From assembly GCF_001644645.1 (NCBI RefSeq), contig NZ_CP011390.1, forward strand, positions 5,659,501-5,723,500: DNA of 64,000 nt, given 5' to 3'. The notes below the pieces were generated by a model. The model did no database searches and had not been told where the DNA came from. It saw only the letters and a list, made by a program, of their open reading frames with translations. This document shows, piece by piece, positions 25,496 to 32,872 of this stretch. Made by a program: the position numbers and the translations under genes. The DNA is from Flavisolibacter tropicus. Its GTDB lineage: Bacteria > Bacteroidota > Bacteroidia > Chitinophagales > Chitinophagaceae. How positions within the stretch are numbered: position 1 is the first letter of the stretch; each line of letters opens with the position of its first letter.

Positions 25496-26824
25496 ATGGA
25501 AGATAATTTTACCCGTGTAACCATCTTCAAGACGCTTTTGATTGGCTTTCTGTGCTTTTGTATTCTAAATATCAAGGTTACTGCTACTCCTGCAATCGAC
25601 CCTGAAACAGGAGTTTCTCCTGCGTACGTAGGTGTAATTAAGTCGATAAAGCTTAATAAGCCGGGAGATCAATCTTCGTTTCCTGTGCTGTTGCTTAATA
25701 GTGCAGATGTATTAGAACTGCATTTCGATGACCTGGAGGGCGGGGTAAAAAACTATTATTACACGTATCAACTTTGTAATGTAGACTGGACACCAAGTGT
25801 TTTAACTACGTTCGATTTTATCAGGGGGTTTCAAAATGTGCGTATAAACACTTATCGTAACTCTTCTATTGCTACTACACGTTATACACACTACCAGGCT
25901 CAAGTGCCCGACCGCAATTCATTTCCTACGCGTTCTGGCAACTATTTGCTAAAGGTTTTTATCAATAATGACACTTCAAAGCTGGCCTTTATCCGCCGCT
26001 TTGTAGTGGTAGACAACAAGACCAAAGTGAGTGCGCAACTGCAGCAGCCCTTCGGTGCACAGATTAGTCGTACACATCAGAAACTGCAAATTGGCGTAAC
26101 TACGGATAATCGCATACAAGCATTCAGCCCGCAAGACCTGAAAATAGTAGTGTTGCAAAACCGTAACTGGAGAACCTCGCTTTTTATTGACAGGCCTACC
26201 ATAACCAGGGGTAATTATTACGAGTATAGCGATGAAGGTATAACGGCAATGCCGGCAGGAAAGGAGTGGCGTTGGATTGATGTACGGAGCTTACGGTTGC
26301 AAAGCGATCGTATGGAACGTATCAATACCCGGCCCGATACTACGCAGGTCTATGTGAAACCAGAATCGTCCCGCAACGGACAGGTATATGTATACTACCG
26401 CGATCTGAATGGAAATTATACGCTTGAAACATTAGAGGGCGTCAATCCTTTTTGGCAGGGTGATTATGGTAATGTGCATTTCTCTTTTATGCCAGCAGGT
26501 GGTCGACCGTTAGAAGGAAAGGATGTATATGTTTTTGGAGAACTGAGTAATTATGCCAGTAATGGGGAAGGGAAGATGCAGTTCAATGAAGAGACTAAGC
26601 GGTACGAAACCACACTTTTCTTAAAACAAGGGTATTACAACTATTCTTATATTACAGTCCCCACAAATGATACAAAGGCTTATCCCGATTACAGCCAGAC
26701 AGAAGGCAACGATTGGACCACTGAGAATAACTATGTAGTATTAGTCTATTATCGCCCTTTTGGTGCACGTGCTGATGAACTGATAGGGTTTGCTACTATT
26801 AATTCAATTTTTCAATTGAATTAA
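25496..26824 (+). CDS. Type IX secretion system plug protein (DUF5103)
   Basis: A 442-residue secreted protein. After an N-terminal signal segment (FKTLLIGFLCFCILNIKVTA) comes a domain with SVKLN-like and DLEGGVKNYYYTYQLCNVDW sequences, the first plug-protein domain formerly called DUF5103, and a C-terminal beta domain with VYVFGELSNYASNGEGKM. In other Bacteroidota the plug protein closes the SprA translocon of the type IX secretion system when idle. Its presence agrees with the T9SS cargo gene at 32.9 kb. Monocistronic, with a terminator after it. Confidence 0.85.
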   Translation: MEDNFTRVTIFKTLLIGFLCFCILNIKVTATPAIDPETGVSPAYVGVIKSIKLNKPGDQSSFPVLLLNSADVLELHFDDLEGGVKNYYYTYQLCNVDWTPSVLTTFDFIRGFQNVRINTYRNSSIATTRYTHYQAQVPDRNSFPTRSGNYLLKVFINNDTSKLAFIRRFVVVDNKTKVSAQLQQPFGAQISRTHQKLQIGVTTDNRIQAFSPQDLKIVVLQNRNWRTSLFIDRPTITRGNYYEYSDEGITAMPAGKEWRWIDVRSLRLQSDRMERINTRPDTTQVYVKPESSRNGQVYVYYRDLNGNYTLETLEGVNPFWQGDYGNVHFSFMPAGGRPLEGKDVYVFGELSNYASNGEGKMQFNEETKRYETTLFLKQGYYNYSYITVPTNDTKAYPDYSQTEGNDWTTENNYVVLVYYRPFGARADELIGFATINSIFQLN

Positions 26825-26827
26825 GAA

Positions 26828-26870
26828 ACGTATTGCAGTAAAGGCAATACGTCCCTTTCCTATTATTTTG
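26828..26870 (+). terminator. Terminator after the plug protein gene
   Basis: ACGTATTGC and GCAATACGT form a perfect 9-bp stem around AGTAAAG, followed by CCCTTTCCTATTATTTT. Begins three bases after the stop codon. Confidence 0.7.
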
Positions 26871-27146
26871 AAGCAACTGAGCGTTTCCTATTCCTATTAT
26901 CTGCTGAAGTTTTTGCCAGATAGCTACTAAAGAGAGGGGTATAATCTGCCCCAGTCATATAGCAGGGCGTCGAAGGCAGAAAGTCGATAAAGGGCAAAGT
27001 AAACTAGCTTATAGGAAAGTTGCCTATAAAATGCAGTAATCTAGTTGCCAACTAATACAATTTCAATTTAAAAGCCGCATTACACTTTGTAAAAGACTGA
27101 ATTTCAGTCCTTGTACCCCAACTGATGGTATATTATTTGTGCCCGC
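26871..27146. other. Non-coding gap before the metallo-hydrolase
   Basis: No ORF or repeat could be supported. The end carries TATATTATTTG about 13 bases before the hydrolase start, a relaxed version of the -7 element with one extra base. Confidence 0.4.
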
Positions 27147-28283
27147 ATGATTAATTCTTCACTTAAACAAAGAACTATGAATAGGGCTATTATTGATAAG
27201 CGCGAGGTGAGTGCATCACAGGAGAGAAGTATTGCCAACAACATCTGGCTCGTAGCGCCGGGTGTGTGGCGGATGAAGGAAATCTTTGTAAATCTATATC
27301 TTATACAAAATAGAGATGGAACGGACTGGGTATTGGTAGACACGGGATTAAAGAACACCGCATCCAAGATTAAACAGATGGCTACTGAATTATTTGGATC
27401 CCGGGGAAGTAAGCCAAAGGCAATTATAATGACTCATGGACACTTTGATCATAGAGGTTCGTTATTAGAACTGGCCAATTATTGGGGCGTACCTATCTAC
27501 TGTCATCACATGGAGCGGCCTTACCTGACAGATAAAGCTTCTTACCCACCACCAGACCCTTCAGTAGGGGGAGGCTTGATGGCCCTAATGTCCTTTGCCT
27601 ACCCGCGTAAACCTATTAATGTAGGAACCTATTTACGTGAGCTGCCAGAAGATGGTAGTATAGCAGAGCTGGACGATTGGCGCTGGATCCATACACCGGG
27701 CCATACACCTGGTCATATCAGCCTGTTTCGTGAAAAAGATGGAGTACTGATAGCGGGCGATGCGTTTGTAACTACCATGCAGGAGTCGGCATTAGCTGTT
27801 ATAACACAAAAGAAATATGTATGTGGCCCACCTAAATACTTTACTCCTGATTGGGGAGCCGCAGCCCGCTCAGTGCGAGCTCTGGCAGCCTTAGAACCCA
27901 ATGTAGTAGCCACCGGACATGGGCGTGCTATGTATAATGATGAGGCACGCAAGGAGCTGCATAAGCTCACAAGGGAGTTTTGGAAATGGGGTATACCAGC
28001 AACAGGCCGTTATGTAAAAGAGGCTGCTACGTTTGATGATAATGGTATCCCTACCCATATTCCTCCACACAGAGGTACAATGATTAAAAAGGTAGCTATA
28101 GCTGCGGCCTTGTTAACCATCGGTTACCTCTTATTGAGGCAGCGTAGAAATTTGAAAGGAATTAATAAACAAGTAACAGGAAAATTAGGTAAAGCGTTAG
28201 TTACAGGCTCTTTAGCCACGCTAGGGGCTACAGCACCTGCGTCGCCAGCTTTGCCATCGGTGCCATTGATACCGGCAATTTAG
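27147..28283 (+). CDS. MBL-fold metallo-hydrolase with C-terminal membrane anchor
   Basis: A 378-residue protein with the metallo-beta-lactamase fold. THGHFDH (residues 96-102) gives the HxHxDH zinc site, HTPGHTPGHISLF a third His, AGDAF the bridging Asp, and ATGHG the last His. After residue 310 come a membrane helix (KVAIAAALLTIGYLLL) and an Ala/Pro-rich tail ending LPSVPLIPAI. The substrate is unknown; the fold covers lactonases, glyoxalase II types and others. The start may instead be the ATG at 27177, ten codons later. Confidence 0.85.
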   Translation: MINSSLKQRTMNRAIIDKREVSASQERSIANNIWLVAPGVWRMKEIFVNLYLIQNRDGTDWVLVDTGLKNTASKIKQMATELFGSRGSKPKAIIMTHGHFDHRGSLLELANYWGVPIYCHHMERPYLTDKASYPPPDPSVGGGLMALMSFAYPRKPINVGTYLRELPEDGSIAELDDWRWIHTPGHTPGHISLFREKDGVLIAGDAFVTTMQESALAVITQKKYVCGPPKYFTPDWGAAARSVRALAALEPNVVATGHGRAMYNDEARKELHKLTREFWKWGIPATGRYVKEAATFDDNGIPTHIPPHRGTMIKKVAIAAALLTIGYLLLRQRRNLKGINKQVTGKLGKALVTGSLATLGATAPASPALPSVPLIPAI

Positions 28284-28410
28284 ATGTCGTGAAAGGTGAG
28301 TGGTGATTGAGGGAAATCGTGAAACGCTAAACGTGAGACGTTAATGCGGCCAGCGCCCGCCCCTTAAGGGGAGAAGGCCTACACAAAAGACCAAACGCTC
28401 TTACATAATA

Positions 28411-28439
28411 AAAGCGCTCCCTATGTGGAGTGCTTTTTT
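28411..28439 (+). terminator. Terminator
   Basis: AAAGCGCTCC and GGAGTGCTTT form a 10-bp stem with one G-T pair around CTATGT, then TTTT. It is 127 bases after the metallo-hydrolase stop. Confidence 0.75.
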
Positions 28440-28514
28440 ATGGCAAGCCAGATCCTTTACATGATAAACGCCCCTAATATTTCCCCTCAATTCTTCCCTT
28501 TTGTCATCCTGCCT

Positions 28515-28779
28515 TCAGGGTAGCTTCATAGTACATTCATAGTAAAGCCTATGTAAAGCCATAGTAATGTCATAGTAACCTGTAGGTTCACCCGTACTTC
28601 ACCCGTACCTTACCCGTACCTCACCCGTATCTAGCCCCGTATCTAGCCCCGTATCAGGCTATCTATGCACCGTATCAGGCTATCTACGCACCGTTATAAA
28701 CTCATAAGAAATAGTATAGAAAAGTATAATAAGAAGGGCTGAAAACACCCTAAAAGAGAAGAGCCTAAAGATACAAAAA
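28515..28779 (-). repeat. Intergenic array element, copy B
   Basis: Read on the minus strand from 28779, this repeats the plan of copy A: TTTTTGTATCTTTAG, a divergent stretch, a 34-bp core at 28703-28736 (33/34 identical to copy A), TAGCCTGATACGG units, then GATACGGGGCTA and GTACGGGTGA units, and finally TTACTATGA-type units to about 28515. It also lies between convergent genes (metallo-hydrolase and pdxJ). Inverted 10-mers CGTGAGACGT occur at 28332-28341 and, on the minus strand, 28873-28882. Confidence 0.7.
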
Positions 28780-28883
28780 GCAGGTGGTTCAACCTTCAGG
28801 AGAGCATCACTTGCTAAAAAGGCTGTTTAGCTTGCAGCTTGCAGCGTGAAGCGTGCAGCTTTCCCCCCTTTCACGTCTCACGA

Positions 28884-29600
28884 TCAAGCTAACTGTTCCT
28901 TGTATTGTTTGATCGTATTCTCAAAGCCCATATACAATGCGTCGGAGATCAGTGCGTGACCTATGCTTACTTCGTCTAGGTGAGGAATATGTTGTTTTAG
29001 ATATTTAAGATTATGTAGATCCAGGTCGTGACCGGCATTAATGCCCAAGCCTAGTTCTTTAGCTCGGTTAGCAGCATGTACGTATGGTGCTACCGCAGCT
29101 TCTTTATTCAGTAAGAATTGGGTAGCATAACCTTCCGTATATAATTCAATACGATCGGTGCCTGTTTCTGCTGCACCTTCTACCATAGCTACAATTGGAT
29201 CCACAAAGATGGAAACGCGAATGCCCGCTTTCTTAAATACACCAATGATCTCTTTTAAATAGTCTTTATGTTTAATGGTATCCCAGCCGTGATCGGAAGT
29301 GAGTTGGCCTAGCTCGTCGGGTACTAGGGTTACCTGATCAGGCTTAACTTCCAGAACCAGGTCTACAAACTTTTGCTCGCGCGAGTTGCCTTCAATATTG
29401 AACTCTGTAGTAATGATCTTTTTTATCTGCCTTACGTCTTCGTAACGGATATGACGCTCATCAGGACGAGGGTGCACCGTTACACCATCGGCACCAAACT
29501 TTTGTGCATCTATTGCTGCTTTTACCACATCAGGATTATTGCCACCACGACTATTTCGCAGGGTGGCGAACTTGTTGATATTAACACTCAGCTTTGTCAT
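28884..29600 (-). CDS. pdxJ: Pyridoxine 5'-phosphate synthase
   Basis: PdxJ condenses 3-amino-2-oxopropyl phosphate with deoxyxylulose 5-phosphate to give pyridoxine 5'-phosphate, in vitamin B6 synthesis. The 238-residue TIM barrel starts TKLSVNINKFATLRNSRGG and has GADGVTVHPRPDERHI, NIEGN, QVTLVPD and GINAGHDLDLHN, all typical. Start at 29600 chosen over 29648 because the family begins here and an exact promoter element lies between the two candidates. Downstream of the DUF2452 gene on the same strand. Confidence 0.96.
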   Translation of the reverse strand: MTKLSVNINKFATLRNSRGGNNPDVVKAAIDAQKFGADGVTVHPRPDERHIRYEDVRQIKKIITTEFNIEGNSREQKFVDLVLEVKPDQVTLVPDELGQLTSDHGWDTIKHKDYLKEIIGVFKKAGIRVSIFVDPIVAMVEGAAETGTDRIELYTEGYATQFLLNKEAAVAPYVHAANRAKELGLGINAGHDLDLHNLKYLKQHIPHLDEVSIGHALISDALYMGFENTIKQYKEQLA

Positions 29601-29604
29601 AATA

Positions 29605-29612
29605 CAAATGTA
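29605..29612 (-). promoter_or_regulatory. pdxJ -7 promoter element (TACATTTG)
   Basis: Minus-strand exact TAnnTTTG match ending only four bases (TATT) before the ATG at 29600. If used, transcription would start at or next to the start codon. Confidence 0.6.
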
Positions 29613-29626
29613 GTTGATTGGTTGTG

Positions 29627-30421
29627 TTATAATGGGCGCTCTTTCCACGTATGATCAGCCAGTAATTGTACCGCCGCTACAAACTTCTTGTAGGGCATAC
29701 CGGCGCCCCACTCGGTGGGCGAGATCAATGATAGGGTATGGGTGTTATCATTCTTTTCATACAAATAATAAACCTGGCCGATCTCTGGTTTGAAAGACAG
29801 CTTGGCACTATAGATAAGCTTTGATAGCTCTTTGCGTTGGTGTATTTCCTGTGCCGGCTGTGCCAATAGTTCAATCTGCTTGCGGATCTGCTCTAACTGC
29901 ATATGGGTTTGCTCCTCCATAGCAGTTAAAGCCTTGTGACGTATGACGCCTTCTTCTGTTGCTTTAACAATGGCACCGGCCGCAGATGCGCCGTAAGGAA
30001 GTACGCTCATTTGTTTATGGAATACTTCAGTGTTCGTATAGCCTTCTCCGTTTGAGTGGGTGCCTTGTTGGGTGATTTTTAAAAAGCCATTTGGCAGTAT
30101 TTCGTGTGTTATGTGAAGAAAAGTTTGGCTGTTCTTGTAAAAGTGCAGCTCCATGTTTACGGTATCAATAAAATGAACTTGCACTTCATGGGCTAACTCA
30201 ACATTTTCGGAAGGGTGTATTTCACCATCTGCTTCTACCAGATAATCCGAAACAAAACTTTCATTTTCCAGTGTAACCCAGCTCTGATGAATGCGTATGG
30301 CCTTTCGATTATCAATAGCCTCAATTTGGTATATGCCACTTTTAGGGCGCGTACCCCATTCGTAATTACCTTTTTCTGGAAATAACTGCCAGCTTCCCAG
30401 AAAATTATATGCTTGAACCAC
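29627..30421 (-). CDS. DUF2452 protein with lipocalin-like N-terminal half
   Basis: A 264-residue cytoplasmic protein. The last 110 residues (LIYSAKLSFKPEIGQVYYLY, then HTLSLISPTEWG and ADHTWKE) match DUF2452. The first 130 residues start FLGSWQLFPEKGNYEWG, a lipocalin-like G-x-W start, and contain many short beta strands, so it appears to be a two-domain fusion. A helical linker (residues 155-200) joins them. GTG start at 30421; no in-frame ATG is close. Function unknown. pdxJ follows 26 bases after the stop. Confidence 0.7.
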   Translation of the reverse strand: MVQAYNFLGSWQLFPEKGNYEWGTRPKSGIYQIEAIDNRKAIRIHQSWVTLENESFVSDYLVEADGEIHPSENVELAHEVQVHFIDTVNMELHFYKNSQTFLHITHEILPNGFLKITQQGTHSNGEGYTNTEVFHKQMSVLPYGASAAGAIVKATEEGVIRHKALTAMEEQTHMQLEQIRKQIELLAQPAQEIHQRKELSKLIYSAKLSFKPEIGQVYYLYEKNDNTHTLSLISPTEWGAGMPYKKFVAAVQLLADHTWKERPL

Positions 30422-30662
30422 AGTTGTTTTAATTAATTCTGAAGTGCAAAAGACATGACTATTTTATTCATGGTCAAACGAAATAATAGAATGTGCAGCT
30501 TATACATAATTAATATGAATAAACTTGCATACAAATCATGTCCCTTTTTGTACAATTATTCTGATTATATGGCGTTTCATTGTTTTAATACACCACTAAG
30601 AATTGTAAGTGTAGTTACTTTAAAGCAGTTGAGTCTGTTTCATCAGGTGCAGATGTTTCCAT

Positions 30663-30693
30663 AAAAAAGCCTCGCTTTAAGCGAGGCTTTTTT
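30663..30693. terminator. Bidirectional terminator
   Basis: AAAAAAGCCTCGCTT and AAGCGAGGCTTTTTT form a 15-bp stem with a one-base centre. On the minus strand it follows the 48-codon small ORF at 30713-30859 by 19 bases, which supports that ORF. Confidence 0.85.
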
Positions 30694-30712
30694 ATGTCTT
30701 ATAGTACTTGAA

Positions 30713-30859
30713 TTAAATCTCCATATAGCTGGATACAGCAATATAAAAGGTGGTTCCTATGAAAAGTAGAAATAATAGAATAATTGTAATAGTTGCCCCT
30801 AAATAGAATTCTTCATTAGGTTCGGTCTGGGCGTTTACTTTTTCCAAAACTGACTTCAT
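30713..30859 (-). CDS. Small single-helix membrane protein, 48 residues
   Basis: A 48-codon ORF on the minus strand. It has a charged N-terminus (MKSVLEKVNAQTEPNEEFYL), one hydrophobic helix of about 22 residues (TITIILLFLLFIGTTFYIAV), and a short tail ending SSYMEI. AGGA lies just upstream of the ATG, and a strong terminator follows the stop. No family recognised. The helix, the upstream site and the terminator make it more than a chance ORF, but expression is unproven. Confidence 0.55.
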   Translation of the reverse strand: MKSVLEKVNAQTEPNEEFYLGATITIILLFLLFIGTTFYIAVSSYMEI

Positions 30860-31062
30860 ATTCCTGGGGTTTTATACTAAAGGATGGTATAAAAGCATGC
30901 CATTTTTAGTAAAATGGGAATTCTTCCCCTGCTTTGTTATAGTTGAGTAAGAGCCTCCCCATTCCCGATAATAATTCAGCAACGGATGGACAAATTGGGG
31001 GATAGCGATAAAAAGCGAATGATCATATACTTGATCTGAGGAGAAAAATCTACCACACTACT

Positions 31063-31070
31063 TATTTTTG
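31063..31070 (+). promoter_or_regulatory. -7 promoter element (TATTTTTG) of the DUF4268 gene
   Basis: Exact TAnnTTTG match ending six bases before the ATG at 31077. The longer ORF start (TTG at 31068) lies within this element and is rejected. Confidence 0.6.
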
Positions 31071-31076
31071 AGGCCT

Positions 31077-31538
31077 ATGTACTCCCGACAGGAAGCTTCG
31101 CAATTACGACAGGAGTTTTGGACAGCCTTTGGGCAATATATGCAGCCTATTCTTTCCGCAGAGGGTGGAAAGGTGAATTGGGTTAATTATAAAACTGGAG
31201 AAAAGTATATCTATTTTAAGATGCAGGCAGATAAAAAAAAGGCAACTATTGGAATAGAGCTTTCTCATCCAGATCCTGGCGTTCAACAATTATACTTTGA
31301 GCAGTTTCAAGAGCTACGCAAATTTTTAGTGATGGAAACAAAAGAGGAGTGGGATTGGTTATTACATACGTATGATGATACGGGTCGCCAGATTAGCCGT
31401 ATTGAAACAACGCTGTCGTCTGTCAATATTTTTAAACGTGAGGATTGGCCAGCGTTGATCTCGTTTTTCAAACCACGTATTATAGCACTGGATGCTTTTT
31501 GGAGTAATGTAAAATACAGTTTTGAAGCTTTGCGATAA
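31077..31538 (+). CDS. DUF4268 domain-containing protein
   Basis: A 153-residue soluble protein. The family pattern is visible as MYSRQEASQLRQEFWTAFGQYM, GKVNWVNYKTG, YFKMQADKKKATIGIELSH and FWSNVKYSFEALR at the end. DUF4268 domains occur alone or fused to restriction-like nucleases; here it stands alone and no catalytic residues are evident. The start at 31077 is decided by a promoter element six bases upstream. Convergent with the DUF1028 gene, five bases between stops. Confidence 0.82.
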   Translation: MYSRQEASQLRQEFWTAFGQYMQPILSAEGGKVNWVNYKTGEKYIYFKMQADKKKATIGIELSHPDPGVQQLYFEQFQELRKFLVMETKEEWDWLLHTYDDTGRQISRIETTLSSVNIFKREDWPALISFFKPRIIALDAFWSNVKYSFEALR

Positions 31539-31543
31539 CAGAA

Positions 31544-32530
31544 TTAAGGATTTAAAAGGCGCTGCAGTTCGGCTTGGCTCACTGTTAGGAGATTTACTTT
31601 AGGCAACCGCCGGGTTAGCTCTTGCCAGTTGCGATCTTTTGCATAAATCTTCTTTAACATGGGGATGGCTTTCTCTACTTGTTTATTATTGGCCAAGGTA
31701 ATTGCTGTCCAGTATTGCATTTCCAGATTCTGTGGAAACATTTTCATAGCGGCATTGTATTCATTCATAGCCGTCGTCATATCGTTTTTCTCTACTGCTA
31801 GATCGCCATTGTTCATGTGTTGATAAGCTTGATGAACAGAATACAAACGGCGAAGTTCTTTAATAGGCTGAGGGTTGTCATCTACCCGCAGGTCAACTGT
31901 GCGCTCATCCCAAGTTTTTCCTTCCGATTTGCCGGGCACGACTAACAAGGCCGCTGATTGCTGGCCACGTATATCACCACCAGCTTTCTGTGCTGCTTCC
32001 AAGGCAAGGAGTAGACGTTCTCCCAGTGATTTGCCCTTGGTACTTTCAATGGAAGCTGACATAGCTTTTGAAACATTTGGCGTCAACATCATATTGGATT
32101 GTACAGAATAGCTGCTACCTTGAATATGAGTTGCGTATTGAATACAATTCTTGCCTGTATGTGTTGCTACATTCCCTTTTGTATCTACAATGGCAACCTG
32201 GCGCACCTCACGACCTTCATCATCGCTTAATAATTTATCCAAGGCCTGTTGTGCAGTTAGGCCGGACTTAAGAAGTTCCAAGCCACGTATACCAAACGAT
32301 TTGTTTGTAAATGATTGGGTGGCAATTGCACCTACGCCAGCTTCTGCCCAGCTAACCGCTGTACCAACGGAGAACCAGTGGCTTTCAACAGCAACTCCTA
32401 ACTCACCTGTTGCGCTATCTCGTGCTACAATAGAAAAAGTATGAGCTAGTCGATTGTCTTGTTTGTATACCTGGGCTTGAGTTTGACATTGAAGGAGCGC
32501 GTAGCCTATGAGGAGAAATAATGTTTTCAT
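31544..32530 (-). CDS. Secreted DUF1028 protein
   Basis: A 328-residue protein with signal peptide LFLLIGYALLQCQTQAQ. The DUF1028 domain spans about residues 28-225: HTFSIVARDSATGELGVAV, WAEAGVGAIATQSFTN and GLTAQQALDKLLSDDEGREV are characteristic. This Ntn-hydrolase-like fold has no settled activity. The C-terminal 90 residues carry TPR-like helices (AVEKNDMTTAMNEYNAAMKM) and a peptidoglycan-binding-like segment. Likely periplasmic. Monocistronic. Confidence 0.85.
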   Translation of the reverse strand: MKTLFLLIGYALLQCQTQAQVYKQDNRLAHTFSIVARDSATGELGVAVESHWFSVGTAVSWAEAGVGAIATQSFTNKSFGIRGLELLKSGLTAQQALDKLLSDDEGREVRQVAIVDTKGNVATHTGKNCIQYATHIQGSSYSVQSNMMLTPNVSKAMSASIESTKGKSLGERLLLALEAAQKAGGDIRGQQSAALLVVPGKSEGKTWDERTVDLRVDDNPQPIKELRRLYSVHQAYQHMNNGDLAVEKNDMTTAMNEYNAAMKMFPQNLEMQYWTAITLANNKQVEKAIPMLKKIYAKDRNWQELTRRLPKVNLLTVSQAELQRLLNP

Positions 32531-32631
32531 GCTTCAGCGAATGGACTTTAAAAATAATAGAACCATTTGAGTATTTGCTAGTGCTAAAAGGGTATTGGCA
32601 GTAAAATTGAAACAGTTGTTCAAAAGCAACA

Positions 32632-32871
32632 TTGAAAGTCATTGCTTATATAGTAGTATTGATCTGTTTTGTGGGTTGCACAAGCAACGGAGATAGTAAG
32701 GAAGGCCCCGTTTCAACAGTTGACAGTAATACTGTGGAGGCATCTGATACTACACCTTCTATTCTTTACTTAGATAATCCAACGTCAGATAGTTTCCCTG
32801 TAGCAATGGACTCAGCGGGTGCCATCATTGAACCACAGGATACACAATATACCAAAGAGGAATCAAAATGA
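32632..32871 (+). CDS. Small lipoprotein, TTG start
   Basis: A 79-residue predicted lipoprotein. The start is a TTG at 32632, as no ATG or GTG lies in frame at the right distance; reading from it gives a good lipoprotein signal MKVIAYIVVLICFVGC with the acylated Cys at residue 16. The mature part is Ser/Thr/Asp-rich, probably unstructured, and ends in KEESK. No family recognised. It is convergent with the T9SS cargo gene with one base between stops. Confidence 0.6.
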   Translation: MKVIAYIVVLICFVGCTSNGDSKEGPVSTVDSNTVEASDTTPSILYLDNPTSDSFPVAMDSAGAIIEPQDTQYTKEESK

Positions 32872-32872
32872 G

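Noticed and set aside
30455..30664. 69-codon plus-strand ORF after the DUF2452 gene
   Set aside because: Composition is that of random A/T-rich DNA, it ends in the terminator region and shows no signal, helix or family pattern.
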